Shown here piece after piece: positions 7,689 to 17,026 of a DNA stretch of 33,476 nt. Numbering within the stretch: the first letter of the stretch is position 1; every line of letters begins with the position of its first letter. Source of the DNA: Ignavibacteriales bacterium (lineage in GTDB: Bacteria > Bacteroidota > Ignavibacteria > UBA10030); assembly GCA_016186715.1 (NCBI GenBank), contig JACPLA010000044.1, forward strand, positions 1 through 33,476. Reading direction: 5' to 3'. Under the pieces are notes generated by a model. That model had not been told where the DNA came from. It saw only the letters and a list, made by a program, of their open reading frames with translations, and ran no database searches. The translations under genes and the position numbers were made by a program.

Positions 7689-8279
7689 TTACTTTCTGAC
7701 GACGGTAACCTTGTTCATAACGACGTTTTCCACGGGACGGTCAAACGGCTTTTTTGTCTTGACCTTTCCAATCGCACGAACGACGTCCATTCCGCCAACC
7801 ACTTTCCCGAAGACTGTATGCTTTCCGTCAAGCCAGGGGGTCGGAACCAAGATAATGAAGAACTGGCTTCCGTTGGTGTTCGGCCCGGCGTTGGCCATGG
7901 AGAGGATGCCGGCCGCGGTGTGCTTCAGCGTATCGACAATCTCGTCTTCGAAGGGACGCCCGTAGAAACTCTCGACGCCGCGCCCTGTGCCTGTCGGATC
8001 GCCCCCCTGGATCATGAAATTTTCGATCACGCGGTGGAAGATGACCCCGTCATAGAATCCCTTTTCCGCGAGTCCGACGAAATTCATGACGGTTTTCGGC
8101 GTTGCTTTTTCAAACAACTCAGCTTCGACAGTACCCATCGAAGTCTCGATCACCGCATACACTTTCGGTAGCTCCATGGTTTTCACTTTTTTTTGCTGTT
8201 GTGTGCCTTTTTCCTTTTCAGCCTGGGAGAATCCAATAACGGGTATGATAAGAGTGAGGAAGAAAAGCAGAGATTTCAT
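7689..8279 (-). CDS. Exported cyclophilin-type peptidyl-prolyl isomerase
   Basis: The 196-residue protein has a signal peptide ([20 protein letters not shown]), a short charged linker and a complete cyclophilin domain. Catalytic-site motifs are [15 protein letters not shown] (residues 81-95, catalytic Arg83), [15 protein letters not shown] and LDGKHTVFG. It would catalyse proline cis-trans isomerisation during folding in the periplasm, probably for envelope proteins. The ATG at 8279 has AGGAGG about 10 nt upstream. That ribosome site is joined to the stop codon of uppP (TAGGAGG), so the two genes are tightly linked. Confidence 0.93.
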   Translation of the reverse strand: MKSLLFFLTLIIPVIGFSQAEKEKGTQQQKKVKTMELPKVYAVIETSMGTVEAELFEKATPKTVMNFVGLAEKGFYDGVIFHRVIENFMIQGGDPTGTGRGVESFYGRPFEDEIVDTLKHTAAGILSMANAGPNTNGSQFFIILVPTPWLDGKHTVFGKVVGGMDVVRAIGKVKTKKPFDRPVENVVMNKVTVVRK

Positions 8280-8294
8280 GTGTGTTCAGACCTC

Positions 8295-9110
8295 CTAAAT
8301 GAAAACGATTCCGATTGTTCCAACACCGAGACAGTAAAAGGAAAACATGCTGAACCGCCCCTGTTCGATGATTCTGAGGAGCAGACGGATTGCAAGATAC
8401 CCGGAAGAGAAAGCCACGGCAGTCCCAACCAGGATCGGCAGAAAATATTCAACGGTTATTCCGCTCTCCAGGATCTCCTTGGTTTTCATCAGTGTTGCGC
8501 CGGCGATCACCGGAACCGAAAGCAGGAAGGAAAACCTCGCTCCCTTGAGGGGAGGCACCCGGAGATACATCGCCGTGCTGATGGTTGATCCGGAGCGGGA
8601 AATACCTGGCACAATGGCCAGCGCCTGCGCAACGCCAATCAGAATAGCTGAAACTATCCCGACTCTCTTCTCCGAAGACGGCGTTGCAAGACGCGTCAGG
8701 AAAAGAATCAGCCCCGTGAGCACAAGCATGACGGCGACCAGTTTCGGATCGGTGAATGTCTCGGAGATCGCGTCTTCGTACCTGATGCCGATCACGGCCG
8801 CCGGTATCGATCCGACAAGAATCAGAATCCCAAGGCGGAAATATTCGTTCTCCCGATAATACTGCGGAGCCAATCGGACACCTGTGAGAAGATCCCTCGC
8901 CGATCGAAGAATCTCTCTTACTTCGGGCCAGAGAGCCACGAGCACGCTCAGCAGAGTGCCAAAATGAACAAAGACTTCAAAGGTGATGTCGTCCGTGATA
9001 GGGACCTTCAGAAGATGTTCGGCCAGCACAAGATGTCCCGAACTGCTCACCGGAAGAAACTCGGTCAACCCCTGAACGGTTCCGAGAATGATTGCCTGAA
9101 GAACGGTCAT
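8295..9110 (-). CDS. uppP: Undecaprenyl-diphosphate phosphatase
   Basis: The 271-residue polytopic membrane protein is a full-length UppP (BacA). It has both catalytic motifs: GLTEFLPVSSSGHL at residues 14-27 and PGISRSGSTI at 168-177, as in the two inverted repeats of the family. It dephosphorylates undecaprenyl diphosphate released by peptidoglycan and other glycan polymerases, recycling the lipid carrier. Start: ATG at 9110 with CGGAG about 10 nt upstream. It is the first gene after a 100-nt AT-rich spacer and so may begin its own transcript with the cyclophilin, transporter and holA genes behind it. Confidence 0.96.
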   Translation of the reverse strand: MTVLQAIILGTVQGLTEFLPVSSSGHLVLAEHLLKVPITDDITFEVFVHFGTLLSVLVALWPEVREILRSARDLLTGVRLAPQYYRENEYFRLGILILVGSIPAAVIGIRYEDAISETFTDPKLVAVMLVLTGLILFLTRLATPSSEKRVGIVSAILIGVAQALAIVPGISRSGSTISTAMYLRVPPLKGARFSFLLSVPVIAGATLMKTKEILESGITVEYFLPILVGTAVAFSSGYLAIRLLLRIIEQGRFSMFSFYCLGVGTIGIVFI

Positions 9111-9150
9111 AAAGCTGAGGCTCCGGAGTTTCGGGTCTTGGCTTCAATGA

Positions 9151-9208
9151 TCAATTTTCAGTCCTCAATTTTGAGTTTTGGCTTTTTCACTTTAAACTTT
9201 CAATTCTT
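9151..9208. repeat. AT-rich word-repeat spacer upstream of uppP
   Basis: TCAATTTT occurs at 9151-9158 and 9165-9172, followed by related TTTTGAGTTTTGG and AAACTTTCAATTC words. This spacer separates the operon ending at 9211 from uppP. It resembles the other spacer word repeats and shows no gene. Confidence 0.5.
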
Positions 9209-9210
9209 CC

Positions 9211-9858
9211 CTACCAGAGGAACTCCACGCCCAGTTTCAACCCCACGGCAAAAAAATCAAGAGAAGCCGCGGATTCTCCCACCCTCAGTTCTCTGACGTC
9301 GTTCCGGAAGACTTCTCCGACCACCCAACGGAGATCCAGTGCTATCGTTCCAAAGAAATGGTCGTCAAATTTTGTGACGCCGATCGCTTCCAGCTTCACA
9401 CCGGCTCCCGTTGACCGGTAGTCAATAGCCTGTGCGCTCCCGTACAATGCCTCTGAGAACGTTCCTGCCGCATACGCGAGTCCTCCTCCCAGCTTGAATC
9501 CATACCCCTCTGCGGGAACGAGATAATGGACGATAACCCCGGGGAGTCGAACGGAATAGGTGAAATTCGAAATGCCTCCGCTTCCGGCGATCGAGTACGA
9601 CTTGATCACGTAGTTGTATTCCACTCCGGCCGACCAGAACTCAGAGATCTGTACCTCGGGCGACACGAAAAATTCTATCGATGATGAGAACTCATCGAGC
9701 CTTTCGTTGAAGCCGGGCTGAGCAACAACATTGACGTAATCCACAACTGCAGGCGCGGCAAACAGGTTCATTCCCATCCCGCCCGAAACCGCAACCCATC
9801 GACCCTGAGCCTGAGCTCCGGTGAGGCCGACAATCAACAGGCAGAGCGTTCTCACCAT
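9211..9858 (-). CDS. Predicted outer-membrane beta-barrel protein
   Basis: The 215-residue protein has a signal peptide (MVRTLCLLIVGLTGAQAQ) followed by alternating hydrophobic and polar segments rich in Gly, Tyr and Phe. It ends in VGLKLGVEFLW, consistent with an eight-stranded barrel of the OmpW/OmpA-like size class. I do not recognise a specific family. The ATG at 9858 shares one base with the TGA of the preceding dehydrogenase gene (TGATG), with GGAG upstream. A TTG one codon earlier is possible but less likely. It is the last gene of the long operon that begins with rng. Confidence 0.72.
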   Translation of the reverse strand: MVRTLCLLIVGLTGAQAQGRWVAVSGGMGMNLFAAPAVVDYVNVVAQPGFNERLDEFSSSIEFFVSPEVQISEFWSAGVEYNYVIKSYSIAGSGGISNFTYSVRLPGVIVHYLVPAEGYGFKLGGGLAYAAGTFSEALYGSAQAIDYRSTGAGVKLEAIGVTKFDDHFFGTIALDLRWVVGEVFRNDVRELRVGESAASLDFFAVGLKLGVEFLW

Positions 9859-12080
9859 CAACTTTCTCCGAACGAAACGGGGACGCCCAGCCGCAGGGAT
9901 TCCACGATCTTGAATGTCGTCATCGTCGTTGTCACGAGGCTTTCAAAGGGAATCGGTGACAGGCTCCCGTCCCTGACGGAGGTGAGAAACCTTCGAATTT
10001 CCTCGGCGTGCCCCTTATCGACAGAAGATCGCTTGAAGACGCGGCGTTTTCCCTGTTGAAAAAGTGTGAGAATGCGGAAGTCCTCCACGATAGCTGTCCG
10101 ACCCGTGGAGAAAATTTCAATGTGTTCTTTCCCAAGCCCGGCATCGCCGTTCGCCAGATACGCGATCGTCCCTATCGAGCCGTTCTTCATTTTCATCGTC
10201 ACGGCAACCGAATCGTCGTCAAGCATTCCTCCGCCCGGCGGCGTCAAGGGCTCGGCAAACACCCGCACAGGAACGGAATTCGTCAGATATTGAATCAAAT
10301 CGACAAAATGACACACCTCTCCCAGGATCCGCCCGCCCCCTTCGAGGGGGTTTTGTGTCCAGTGAGTGCGGGGTACAAATCCGGCATTGATTCTGTACTG
10401 TACTGCAAAGGGGCCTGTGGCATTCTCAAAAAAACGTTTCACATGTTGAATATGAGGGGCAAATCGGCGGTTAAAACCGACCATCAGAATCGGCGTGGGG
10501 GAGGCCTCCTGCGACCGCGGTTTTTTCGCCGCGAGTGCCCGGTACGTCTTCACAACCTCACGCGCATCGTCCACTCTGATCGCAAGAGGTTTTTCAACAA
10601 AGACATTCTTTCCCGACTTGAGAGCTTCAATGGCGACTGGCGCATGAAGGTTATGACGCGAGGCGATGAACACTGTGCCGATCTCCGGCTTGCCGAGTAT
10701 CTCCCGGTAGCTTGTCGTCGCAAACTGGAAGCCAAACGTCCGTCCGACGTTGGCGGCGCTGAGTCCGGTACCCGTGGCGACTCCTACCAGATTTACGTCC
10801 TTGAACCTCCGGATATGCGGAAGCAAGCTCGATTGAGCAAAAGAACCTGCGCCAATGAAACCGAGTTGAAGCGCATGCGGCGAAGGTTTCCGCTTCTTTT
10901 CCTCCAGGATGATCGTCGTGGCGGGCTCGAATCTGGCCGACAGCGAGGGATCGCCGTAATCGAGAACAACCCCGACAAACCGATCACGGACGGATGACCG
11001 TCCTGTGACGAGTGCGTATGCTGACCGCGCATCCTCGAGCCGAAAACGATGTGTGATCAGCTTCTGAACGTCGATTCTCCGTTTCGTGACCAGGCGGAGG
11101 AATTCCTCCATGTTTCGCTGCTCCGTCCAGCGAACGTATCCTACGGGGTAATCGTGTCCGCCCTCTTCAAACAATGGATCGTAGCGTCCGGGCCCATACG
11201 AGCGAGAAAGCCGGAAATCCAATTCTTTCATATAGTACGGCGCACGGGGAAGCTGAAGACCGACATCCCCGACCAAGACCACCCTCCCTTTTTCCCTGCA
11301 GAGCTCGCCCGCCAGTTCCACCGGATCGTTGCTCGGCGTGGCGGCCGTAATGATCACAGCATCGGCCCCAATGCCGCGCGTGAGGGACTTCACGACTTTG
11401 GTCACGTCATCGGAATGACGCAACAGTGCCATGTCGGTCCCGCATTGTTTCGCGAGTCTTACGGCGAAGGGATCGAGGTCGATTCCCGCCGTCACGCATC
11501 CGTTCGCTTTGAGAATCTGAAGGCAGAGCTGTCCGACAATGCCCAACCCGATCACCACCACTGCTTCTCCCAGGGTCGGGTTTGCCTGACGGACACCCTG
11601 GAGTGCGATTGCCCCAATCGTCGCCGATGAAGCTTCCTCAAGCTCCACACCCCGCGGCACCCTGACGCAGAGGTTTTTCGGAACGACAGCGTATTCCGCG
11701 TGAGCGGCGTACCCGGCTCCGGCGCACGCAACGGCGTCGCCTGGAATAAACTCCTTCACTTGATCGCCGACAGTCACCACCGTGCCTGCCAGACTATACC
11801 CGAGTGAGCCGCGTTGATTGAGCTGAGTTCTGACCCGTTGCAACGTGGGAATGAGTCCATACTGCCGAACCTGTTCTAGAACTTTGCGGACGAGCTCCGG
11901 GTTCTTCCGTGCTTTTTCGAACAGGGATGCCTTTCTCGCCGCGATCCCAGCTTTCTCCGTCCCCGGGCTAATAAAAGAGAACCGTGTTCGGACGAGAACA
12001 AACCCCAGCTTCAACGCCGGAATCGGCATTTCCTCGACCCGGATCTCTCCGCTCTTGATATCCTGCGTGACCTGTTTCAT
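9858..12080 (-). CDS. Two-domain dehydrogenase: MDR plus Gfo/Idh/MocA fusion
   Basis: The 740-residue protein joins two NAD(P)-dependent dehydrogenase units. Residues 1 to about 370 are a zinc-type medium-chain dehydrogenase relative with SPGTEKAG, GSLGYSLAG and the Rossmann motif GLGIVGQ. From about residue 400 there is a Gfo/Idh/MocA domain with LGFIGAGSFAQ, the EKPLAI motif and a C-terminal (beta/alpha) portion. Such bi-domain proteins usually occur in cell-surface polysaccharide clusters and are thought to oxidise sugar or sugar-nucleotide substrates, though the exact reaction is not established. It overlaps the upstream flippase-like gene by 4 nt (ATGA) and the barrel gene by 1 nt. No glycosyltransferase is nearby. 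Confidence 0.87.
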   Translation of the reverse strand: MKQVTQDIKSGEIRVEEMPIPALKLGFVLVRTRFSFISPGTEKAGIAARKASLFEKARKNPELVRKVLEQVRQYGLIPTLQRVRTQLNQRGSLGYSLAGTVVTVGDQVKEFIPGDAVACAGAGYAAHAEYAVVPKNLCVRVPRGVELEEASSATIGAIALQGVRQANPTLGEAVVVIGLGIVGQLCLQILKANGCVTAGIDLDPFAVRLAKQCGTDMALLRHSDDVTKVVKSLTRGIGADAVIITAATPSNDPVELAGELCREKGRVVLVGDVGLQLPRAPYYMKELDFRLSRSYGPGRYDPLFEEGGHDYPVGYVRWTEQRNMEEFLRLVTKRRIDVQKLITHRFRLEDARSAYALVTGRSSVRDRFVGVVLDYGDPSLSARFEPATTIILEEKKRKPSPHALQLGFIGAGSFAQSSLLPHIRRFKDVNLVGVATGTGLSAANVGRTFGFQFATTSYREILGKPEIGTVFIASRHNLHAPVAIEALKSGKNVFVEKPLAIRVDDAREVVKTYRALAAKKPRSQEASPTPILMVGFNRRFAPHIQHVKRFFENATGPFAVQYRINAGFVPRTHWTQNPLEGGGRILGEVCHFVDLIQYLTNSVPVRVFAEPLTPPGGGMLDDDSVAVTMKMKNGSIGTIAYLANGDAGLGKEHIEIFSTGRTAIVEDFRILTLFQQGKRRVFKRSSVDKGHAEEIRRFLTSVRDGSLSPIPFESLVTTTMTTFKIVESLRLGVPVSFGES

Positions 12081-13114
12081 GATTGGACCGGTTTTTCCGT
12101 GCTTGTTTCCAGCGACACTTCGGACACTTTGAAGTGATCCTTCAGGAAGAAATAAATTCCCGTGATCACAACGAGAATCGCACCGAGCTCATGGGTGACG
12201 ATGGAAAAGCTGAGCGCCGTCACTTCATCAATGCCGTACATGCTCACGAGTGCGAACTTCAGAAACGAGTGATACGTACCGAACGCGCCCGGGACCGGAA
12301 TGACGAAGGCGATCGTGCTGAGGGTTAGGAGAATGACCGCCGCGCTGAAATCCAAATGTGCTGCGGCAATCGGTTCGAACGCCTGGAACGGAACATAGAG
12401 GGCAAGCGCATACAGCCCCCACATAATGACGCTTAACAAGCCGATCCTCAAAAACTCGCGCCGCATCGCGCCAACCCGAAAACCGGACACAAACGATTCG
12501 AACACTCCTTCTACTTTCGTCCTGTGCCGGCCGGGCACCAGCTTGAGCACGATTCTGATCGAGCGGACGAGGGACTCGCTCTTGAAAAACAAAAGCGTGA
12601 AGATCGCAAGGCCTGCAACCGAGCCAAGCAGGAATAGTGGACGCACGGCCTGGATATCTTCCATGAACACGCCAAGACTCCCCGGAACGAAAAACAACAC
12701 CAGGCTGAGGATCACAAAGAACGACATCATGTCAATGATTCGTTCGATGACAACGGTTCCGAGCGCCGTGCTCTTTGAAAATCCCTCCAGTTTCCCGGCA
12801 ACATAGGGACGAATCAATTCACCCACACGCGGCAGGACGTTGTTGACCATGTAGCCGATCATCACGGCAGAGAAGAGATTCCGCGTGGAAATATCTTTTT
12901 TCACGTGCCCCAGAAGATATTTCCACCTCCACGCTCTGACATAGTGGCTCAGGAGCCCGACGGGGATCAATAGAGCAATCCAAAAATAGTCGACGGCCTG
13001 AAGAGAGTCCCACAGATCGGGAAAATCGACCCCGCGAAATGCAACAATGAGGAACACGGCGGCGAGAAGAAAGCCAAAGGAGGAACGAAGAAGTGTCTTG
13101 ATTCGTTGGGTCAT
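12077..13114 (-). CDS. Flippase-like integral membrane protein (UPF0104/AglD type)
   Basis: The 345-residue protein has about eight membrane helices and the features of the LPG-synthase transmembrane-region/flippase-like family (TIGR00374): RAWRWKYLLG, VNNVLPRVGELIRPY, ALGTVVIERIIDM and VPGAFGTYHSF. Relatives include the membrane part of MprF and archaeal AglD. Here there is no C-terminal aminoacyl-transferase domain, so lipid or glycolipid flipping is the usual guess. Start: ATG at 13114. A GTG at 13132, which would overlap the lolA stop as GTGA, is a serious alternative and adds six residues. It overlaps the following dehydrogenase gene by 4 nt. Confidence 0.85.
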   Translation of the reverse strand: MTQRIKTLLRSSFGFLLAAVFLIVAFRGVDFPDLWDSLQAVDYFWIALLIPVGLLSHYVRAWRWKYLLGHVKKDISTRNLFSAVMIGYMVNNVLPRVGELIRPYVAGKLEGFSKSTALGTVVIERIIDMMSFFVILSLVLFFVPGSLGVFMEDIQAVRPLFLLGSVAGLAIFTLLFFKSESLVRSIRIVLKLVPGRHRTKVEGVFESFVSGFRVGAMRREFLRIGLLSVIMWGLYALALYVPFQAFEPIAAAHLDFSAAVILLTLSTIAFVIPVPGAFGTYHSFLKFALVSMYGIDEVTALSFSIVTHELGAILVVITGIYFFLKDHFKVSEVSLETSTEKPVQS

Positions 13115-13128
13115 GCTGTCGTCGGAAG

Positions 13129-13761
13129 TCACCGGAGATCCACGACCTCCGTCCCCGGCGGCGGCGAAAACGAAAATTGGGTGTCCTTCACATTTGTGTT
13201 GAGAGTCAGCGAATGAATTGAGTACGTCGTTTCGCTTTCGTTGACGTCTTGAATGAGGATCCTGCGGACAACCCAGGTTCCGTCTTCCACCCACAGCTTG
13301 ACCGATTTCACAAATGAACGGTCATCTCTTGGAACAAGTTTAAGGACCACCATCGTCTTCTGCTGTTCCCCTTCGGTCCCCAGAACCGTGGCGTAGTACG
13401 ATTCGGGGAGATTCAGCAGAAATTTGTCCGGAGTGATGGAATTCTGATTCTCCTTGTAGCGGTCGATCACCACCTGCTTGTTGACCGGGGAATAGGCCCA
13501 AACGGTGGAACCATCGGTCACGAGGGTCTGATGTTCCGATTCAACACGGTACCGATTCGGCTTCTTCATCGTGAGCGTTCCTTGAAACTCCTGCTCGATC
13601 TTCGAAAAGCCAAACTTCACCTGCTGGGAAAACTCTGCAATCAGGTTGTCGATCATCTCAAAACGCTGTTGCATCCCTCCGGTTACATCGCTCAGGGACG
13701 GCGCTTGTTGCGCAAAAACCGGCACCGAGAGAGACAAAACTATCACGCAAACGTTCTTCAT
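13129..13761 (-). CDS. lolA: Outer-membrane lipoprotein carrier protein LolA
   Basis: The 210-residue protein has a signal peptide (MKNVCVIVLSLSVPVFAQQ) and the LolA fold signature: FSQQVKFGF, then EFQGTLTMKKPNRYRVE, VTDGSTVWAYSPVNKQVVI and FSFSPPPGTEVVDL. LolA ferries lipoproteins across the periplasm from the LolCDE complex. The window contains at least one likely cargo, the Lpp-like lipoprotein at 24296-24559. The ATG at 13761 overlaps the ftsK stop as ATGA, so translation is probably coupled. An ftsK-lolA order is also seen in other bacteria, including E. coli. Confidence 0.93.
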   Translation of the reverse strand: MKNVCVIVLSLSVPVFAQQAPSLSDVTGGMQQRFEMIDNLIAEFSQQVKFGFSKIEQEFQGTLTMKKPNRYRVESEHQTLVTDGSTVWAYSPVNKQVVIDRYKENQNSITPDKFLLNLPESYYATVLGTEGEQQKTMVVLKLVPRDDRSFVKSVKLWVEDGTWVVRRILIQDVNESETTYSIHSLTLNTNVKDTQFSFSPPPGTEVVDLR

Positions 13762-16202
13762 ACAATACTTCTGAGGATAACGTCCAACTCGGCCTCGGAT
13801 TCAATCAGCACTTCACGAGCCTTGCTTCCATCGAAGGGACCGACAATTCCCGCGGCTTCCAGTTCATCGATGAGGCGGGCTGCACGTGAGTATCCGACCT
13901 TCAAACGGCGCTGAAGCAGCGAGACCGATCCTTGCTGGTGCCGGACAATGATCTTGGCGGCTTCCTCAAACAACTCGTCACGGCTCCCGTCGGCTGCGGG
14001 TCCGGAAGCTCTTTTCTTTTCAAAGGCCGAAGGAAGCTGCAACGGCTGGCTGTACCCTTTCTGACGTCCGATGTGGCCTGTCATCGCCTCGACTTCCTCG
14101 GTTGAAATGAACGCGTTCTGCAGGCGGATCGGCTTTGGCGAGCCCGGCGGGAAGTACAACATGTCTCCGTTTCCTAAGAGCTGCTCTGCACCGTTCATGT
14201 CGAGGATGGTTCGCGAGTCGATCTTTGTGGCGACCTGGTAGGCAATCCGTGCCGGAAAATTCGCCTTGATCACGCCCGTAATCACGTCCACCGACGGCCG
14301 CTGTGTCGCAAGGACCAGATGGATCCCCACTGCGCGGGCCAACTGGGCCAGTCTCGCAATCGGCTCTTCCACTTCACGGGCGGCGGTGATCATAAGATCC
14401 GCGAGCTCGTCGATGACGATAACCAGATAGGGGAGTTTCCGGTGCTTCACCGCTTCAGTGTCGCGGAGCCGGCCTCCCCGGATCCGCTCGTTGTAGTCGG
14501 CGATATTGCGCACAGCCGCCGCCGCCAAACGGTCATAGCGCTTTTCCATCTCCAACTCCACGCTCTTAAGAACCAGCACGGCGTTCTGTGGAGTGGTGAT
14601 GATTTCTTCCTGAATATCCGGAGACACGGCAAGGTAATGGTGACGCAGCTGACGATACTGCGAAAGCTCGATCTTCTTTGGATCGATGATGATGAACTTA
14701 ATATCGCTCGGATGCAGACGGTACATCAGACTTGCGAGGATCGTATTGATGCCCACACTCTTCCCCGATCCGGTAGCGCCGGCGATGAGAAGATGCGGCA
14801 TGCGGGCCAGGTCGTCGACGAAGACCTCGCCGGAAATGGTTTTCCCGAGGGCAAGGGGCAGCGCAGCCCGCGTGTCGCGGAATTTTGACGAGTTGATGAC
14901 GCTTCGAATTGTGACCAGGCCCGGCTTGTGATTGGGGATTTCGACTCCCACGGTTCCTTTTCCCGGAATCGGCGCAATGATCCGGATTCCCTTCGCCTTC
15001 ATCGCAAGGGCGATGTCGTCTTCCAAGCTCTCGATCCTGCTGATTTTCACCCCCGTGGCAGGCACGAGTTCGTACAGGGTCACGACCGGGCCGGGAGTCA
15101 CGGCAACGCTTTCGATGGCAACGCCAAAATCGGCAAGCTTTGACCGGAGGAGTTCCGCGTTCGACTTAAGCTCACCCTCGTCAACGTGCTCCGCGGACCT
15201 CGCGGAATCCAGCATCTCAACGGAAAGGGGAACATAATCGATTTCCTCCACGATCTCCGTCTGTTGTCGACGTTCATCGAAATCCACCTCTTCCTCTTCA
15301 ACGGCCTCCTTGATGTCCAACTGGAGGTCCGCAGAGGATCCAGGAGACACATCGAACGGCAGTTCGCCGGCCGGACTGTCCGCCTGCGCAACAGGACGCG
15401 CATCGGGTCTTGCCGTTGGAAATACAGGTGGAATTGTCCGTTTCGGCGTTCCCGTCGCCGTGTACGTTTCTTCTTCCCCTTTTCTGATCTCAACCCTCCC
15501 AACGGCGGCTTTCTTTGCACGCGCAACGATTCGGAATCCCACGCTCAACATCCGCTCCCACACGGCATCCAATCTGGCCCCGGTCTTCAAAAACCTGAGT
15601 TTCAATCGTTCAGAGGCGCTCGGAAGATCGATGTCAAACAACAGGATCGCGACGGCCAGCAACAGACCGACCAGAACAACGAAGGTCCCGGTCATCCCGA
15701 TCAATGCAGAAAAAATACTCGCGAGAAAATCTCCAACAACGCCGCTCCATTCCGTGGAGAGGACCGGCTCCGCGGAGGTAAGGCGTACGGCTCCACTCAA
15801 CGCGGAAAACAGGATGGCAAGAGCCACAACATAGTTCGTCACGACAATGAGCTTCTGAACGTTTCGCTGACGGAGCCACACCCACGACCACACAAGGCCG
15901 AAAATCGGAACGACGATGACGGCGTATCCTATGGTTGAGTTGATCAGCAAGTTCGCGAGCAAAGCACCCAACAGTCCCAGCAGGTTCTGCGTTTGCGCCG
16001 CCTTCGCCATGATGAGCTCGTCGTTTGTAAGGACCTTCCACAGATCGACAAAACGGATATCCCCGCTTGCCTGATCCTCGGCGCTGTATGAGAGCAGACT
16101 GAGCAGGAGCATGAACGAAATGAGGATGCCGCCAAAGCTCAGAAGCTGATTCTTTCTGCTTCTTCGTTTCCTCGGAGCCAGAACTGTTCTCGGATCGTCC
16201 AT
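13758..16202 (-). CDS. ftsK: DNA translocase FtsK
   Basis: The 814-residue protein has about four N-terminal membrane helices (to about residue 190), an acidic and proline-rich linker (about 240-330), the alpha/beta motor domain and a C-terminal gamma winged helix (SLLQRRLKVGYSRAARLIDEL). Walker A is GATGSGKS at 475-482 and Walker B is VIVIDELADLM near 598. FtsK couples septum formation to clearing and dimer resolution of the chromosome terminus. The ATG at 16202 is chosen because AAGGAG lies 9 nt upstream; an ATG at 16220 has no ribosome site. The linker is short compared with E. coli, and the overall size is like SpoIIIE. Confidence 0.96.
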   Translation of the reverse strand: MDDPRTVLAPRKRRSRKNQLLSFGGILISFMLLLSLLSYSAEDQASGDIRFVDLWKVLTNDELIMAKAAQTQNLLGLLGALLANLLINSTIGYAVIVVPIFGLVWSWVWLRQRNVQKLIVVTNYVVALAILFSALSGAVRLTSAEPVLSTEWSGVVGDFLASIFSALIGMTGTFVVLVGLLLAVAILLFDIDLPSASERLKLRFLKTGARLDAVWERMLSVGFRIVARAKKAAVGRVEIRKGEEETYTATGTPKRTIPPVFPTARPDARPVAQADSPAGELPFDVSPGSSADLQLDIKEAVEEEEVDFDERRQQTEIVEEIDYVPLSVEMLDSARSAEHVDEGELKSNAELLRSKLADFGVAIESVAVTPGPVVTLYELVPATGVKISRIESLEDDIALAMKAKGIRIIAPIPGKGTVGVEIPNHKPGLVTIRSVINSSKFRDTRAALPLALGKTISGEVFVDDLARMPHLLIAGATGSGKSVGINTILASLMYRLHPSDIKFIIIDPKKIELSQYRQLRHHYLAVSPDIQEEIITTPQNAVLVLKSVELEMEKRYDRLAAAAVRNIADYNERIRGGRLRDTEAVKHRKLPYLVIVIDELADLMITAAREVEEPIARLAQLARAVGIHLVLATQRPSVDVITGVIKANFPARIAYQVATKIDSRTILDMNGAEQLLGNGDMLYFPPGSPKPIRLQNAFISTEEVEAMTGHIGRQKGYSQPLQLPSAFEKKRASGPAADGSRDELFEEAAKIIVRHQQGSVSLLQRRLKVGYSRAARLIDELEAAGIVGPFDGSKAREVLIESEAELDVILRSIV

Positions 16203-16227
16203 GACACGCGTCTCCTTCATGGAAGTT

Positions 16228-17007
16228 TCACGCAACCGGTGTCGCGGCGTTTTTGTCAACCGAAGCAGTACCATCCTTCCGAAGCCTGATCGATGTCCCG
16301 ATCATCATCGGGAGAATGGGCATGGAGTCAACCTCGGCACAGACTTTGATGTCTTTCTGAAAGCCGATCTCGATCAAGTACTTGCCGTGATCGGTGTTCT
16401 TCAGCATTTTGAGAATCGACCTCCCGAAACTCTTTGTAAGGCTTTGAGCAGCCAGCGAGGCATCGCTCAATTGGATCGAAAGGGATTTTTCCTGTGTAAG
16501 ACGTTGGATGATCATTCCGGCGCAGACCGCGTCTTCAAGACTAAATCCACCGGCTTGAGCCGGCCTTCCCGCACACAAGAGAAGGATGTCGGAGTTCAGA
16601 CTCTTAATCAGATCGACCACGGCACTGAGATTCACAAAGGCGCCGACGGCCAACAGACGGGCGTACCGGCTTTTCACCATGGCCACCGAGCCGTTCGTCG
16701 TGCAAAAAATTATCGATTTCCCGCGCACCATCGCTTCCGAGTATTCCAGAGGAGAATTCCCCAGATTAAACCCCTGGATCATTTTGCCGTTCCGTTCACC
16801 GCCCCGAAGGGTGACGTCACCGAAGAGGCTTCCCGAAATCTTCACTGCGGATTCAATACTGCCTACCGGAATCACTTCCCGCGCGCCGTTCTGTAGCGCC
16901 GCGATGATCGACGTACTCGAACGCAAAACGTCGATCACAACGACGTTCTTGTCACGAAGCTGCATCTCATCAAGCTGTCCCTGCGAGAAACTCAGATCGA
17001 TCTTCAT
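16228..17007 (-). CDS. comB: ComB-type 2-phosphosulfolactate phosphatase family protein
   Basis: The 259-residue protein belongs to the ComB family: VVVIDVLRSSTSI near the N-terminus, then GERNGKMIQGFNLGNSPLEY, IIFCTTNGSVA and the central FSLEDAVCAGM. In methanogens ComB removes phosphate from 2-phosphosulfolactate on the way to coenzyme M. Bacterial members are common, but their substrate is usually unproven, and no ComA or ComC gene is present here. Start: ATG at 17007 with AGGA upstream. It lies 19 nt after gcvT and 25 nt before ftsK. The gene symbol reflects family membership, not proven coenzyme M synthesis. Confidence 0.88.
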   Translation of the reverse strand: MKIDLSFSQGQLDEMQLRDKNVVVIDVLRSSTSIIAALQNGAREVIPVGSIESAVKISGSLFGDVTLRGGERNGKMIQGFNLGNSPLEYSEAMVRGKSIIFCTTNGSVAMVKSRYARLLAVGAFVNLSAVVDLIKSLNSDILLLCAGRPAQAGGFSLEDAVCAGMIIQRLTQEKSLSIQLSDASLAAQSLTKSFGRSILKMLKNTDHGKYLIEIGFQKDIKVCAEVDSMPILPMMIGTSIRLRKDGTASVDKNAATPVA

Positions 17008-17026
17008 GAAAAACGTTCCTGAGCGT

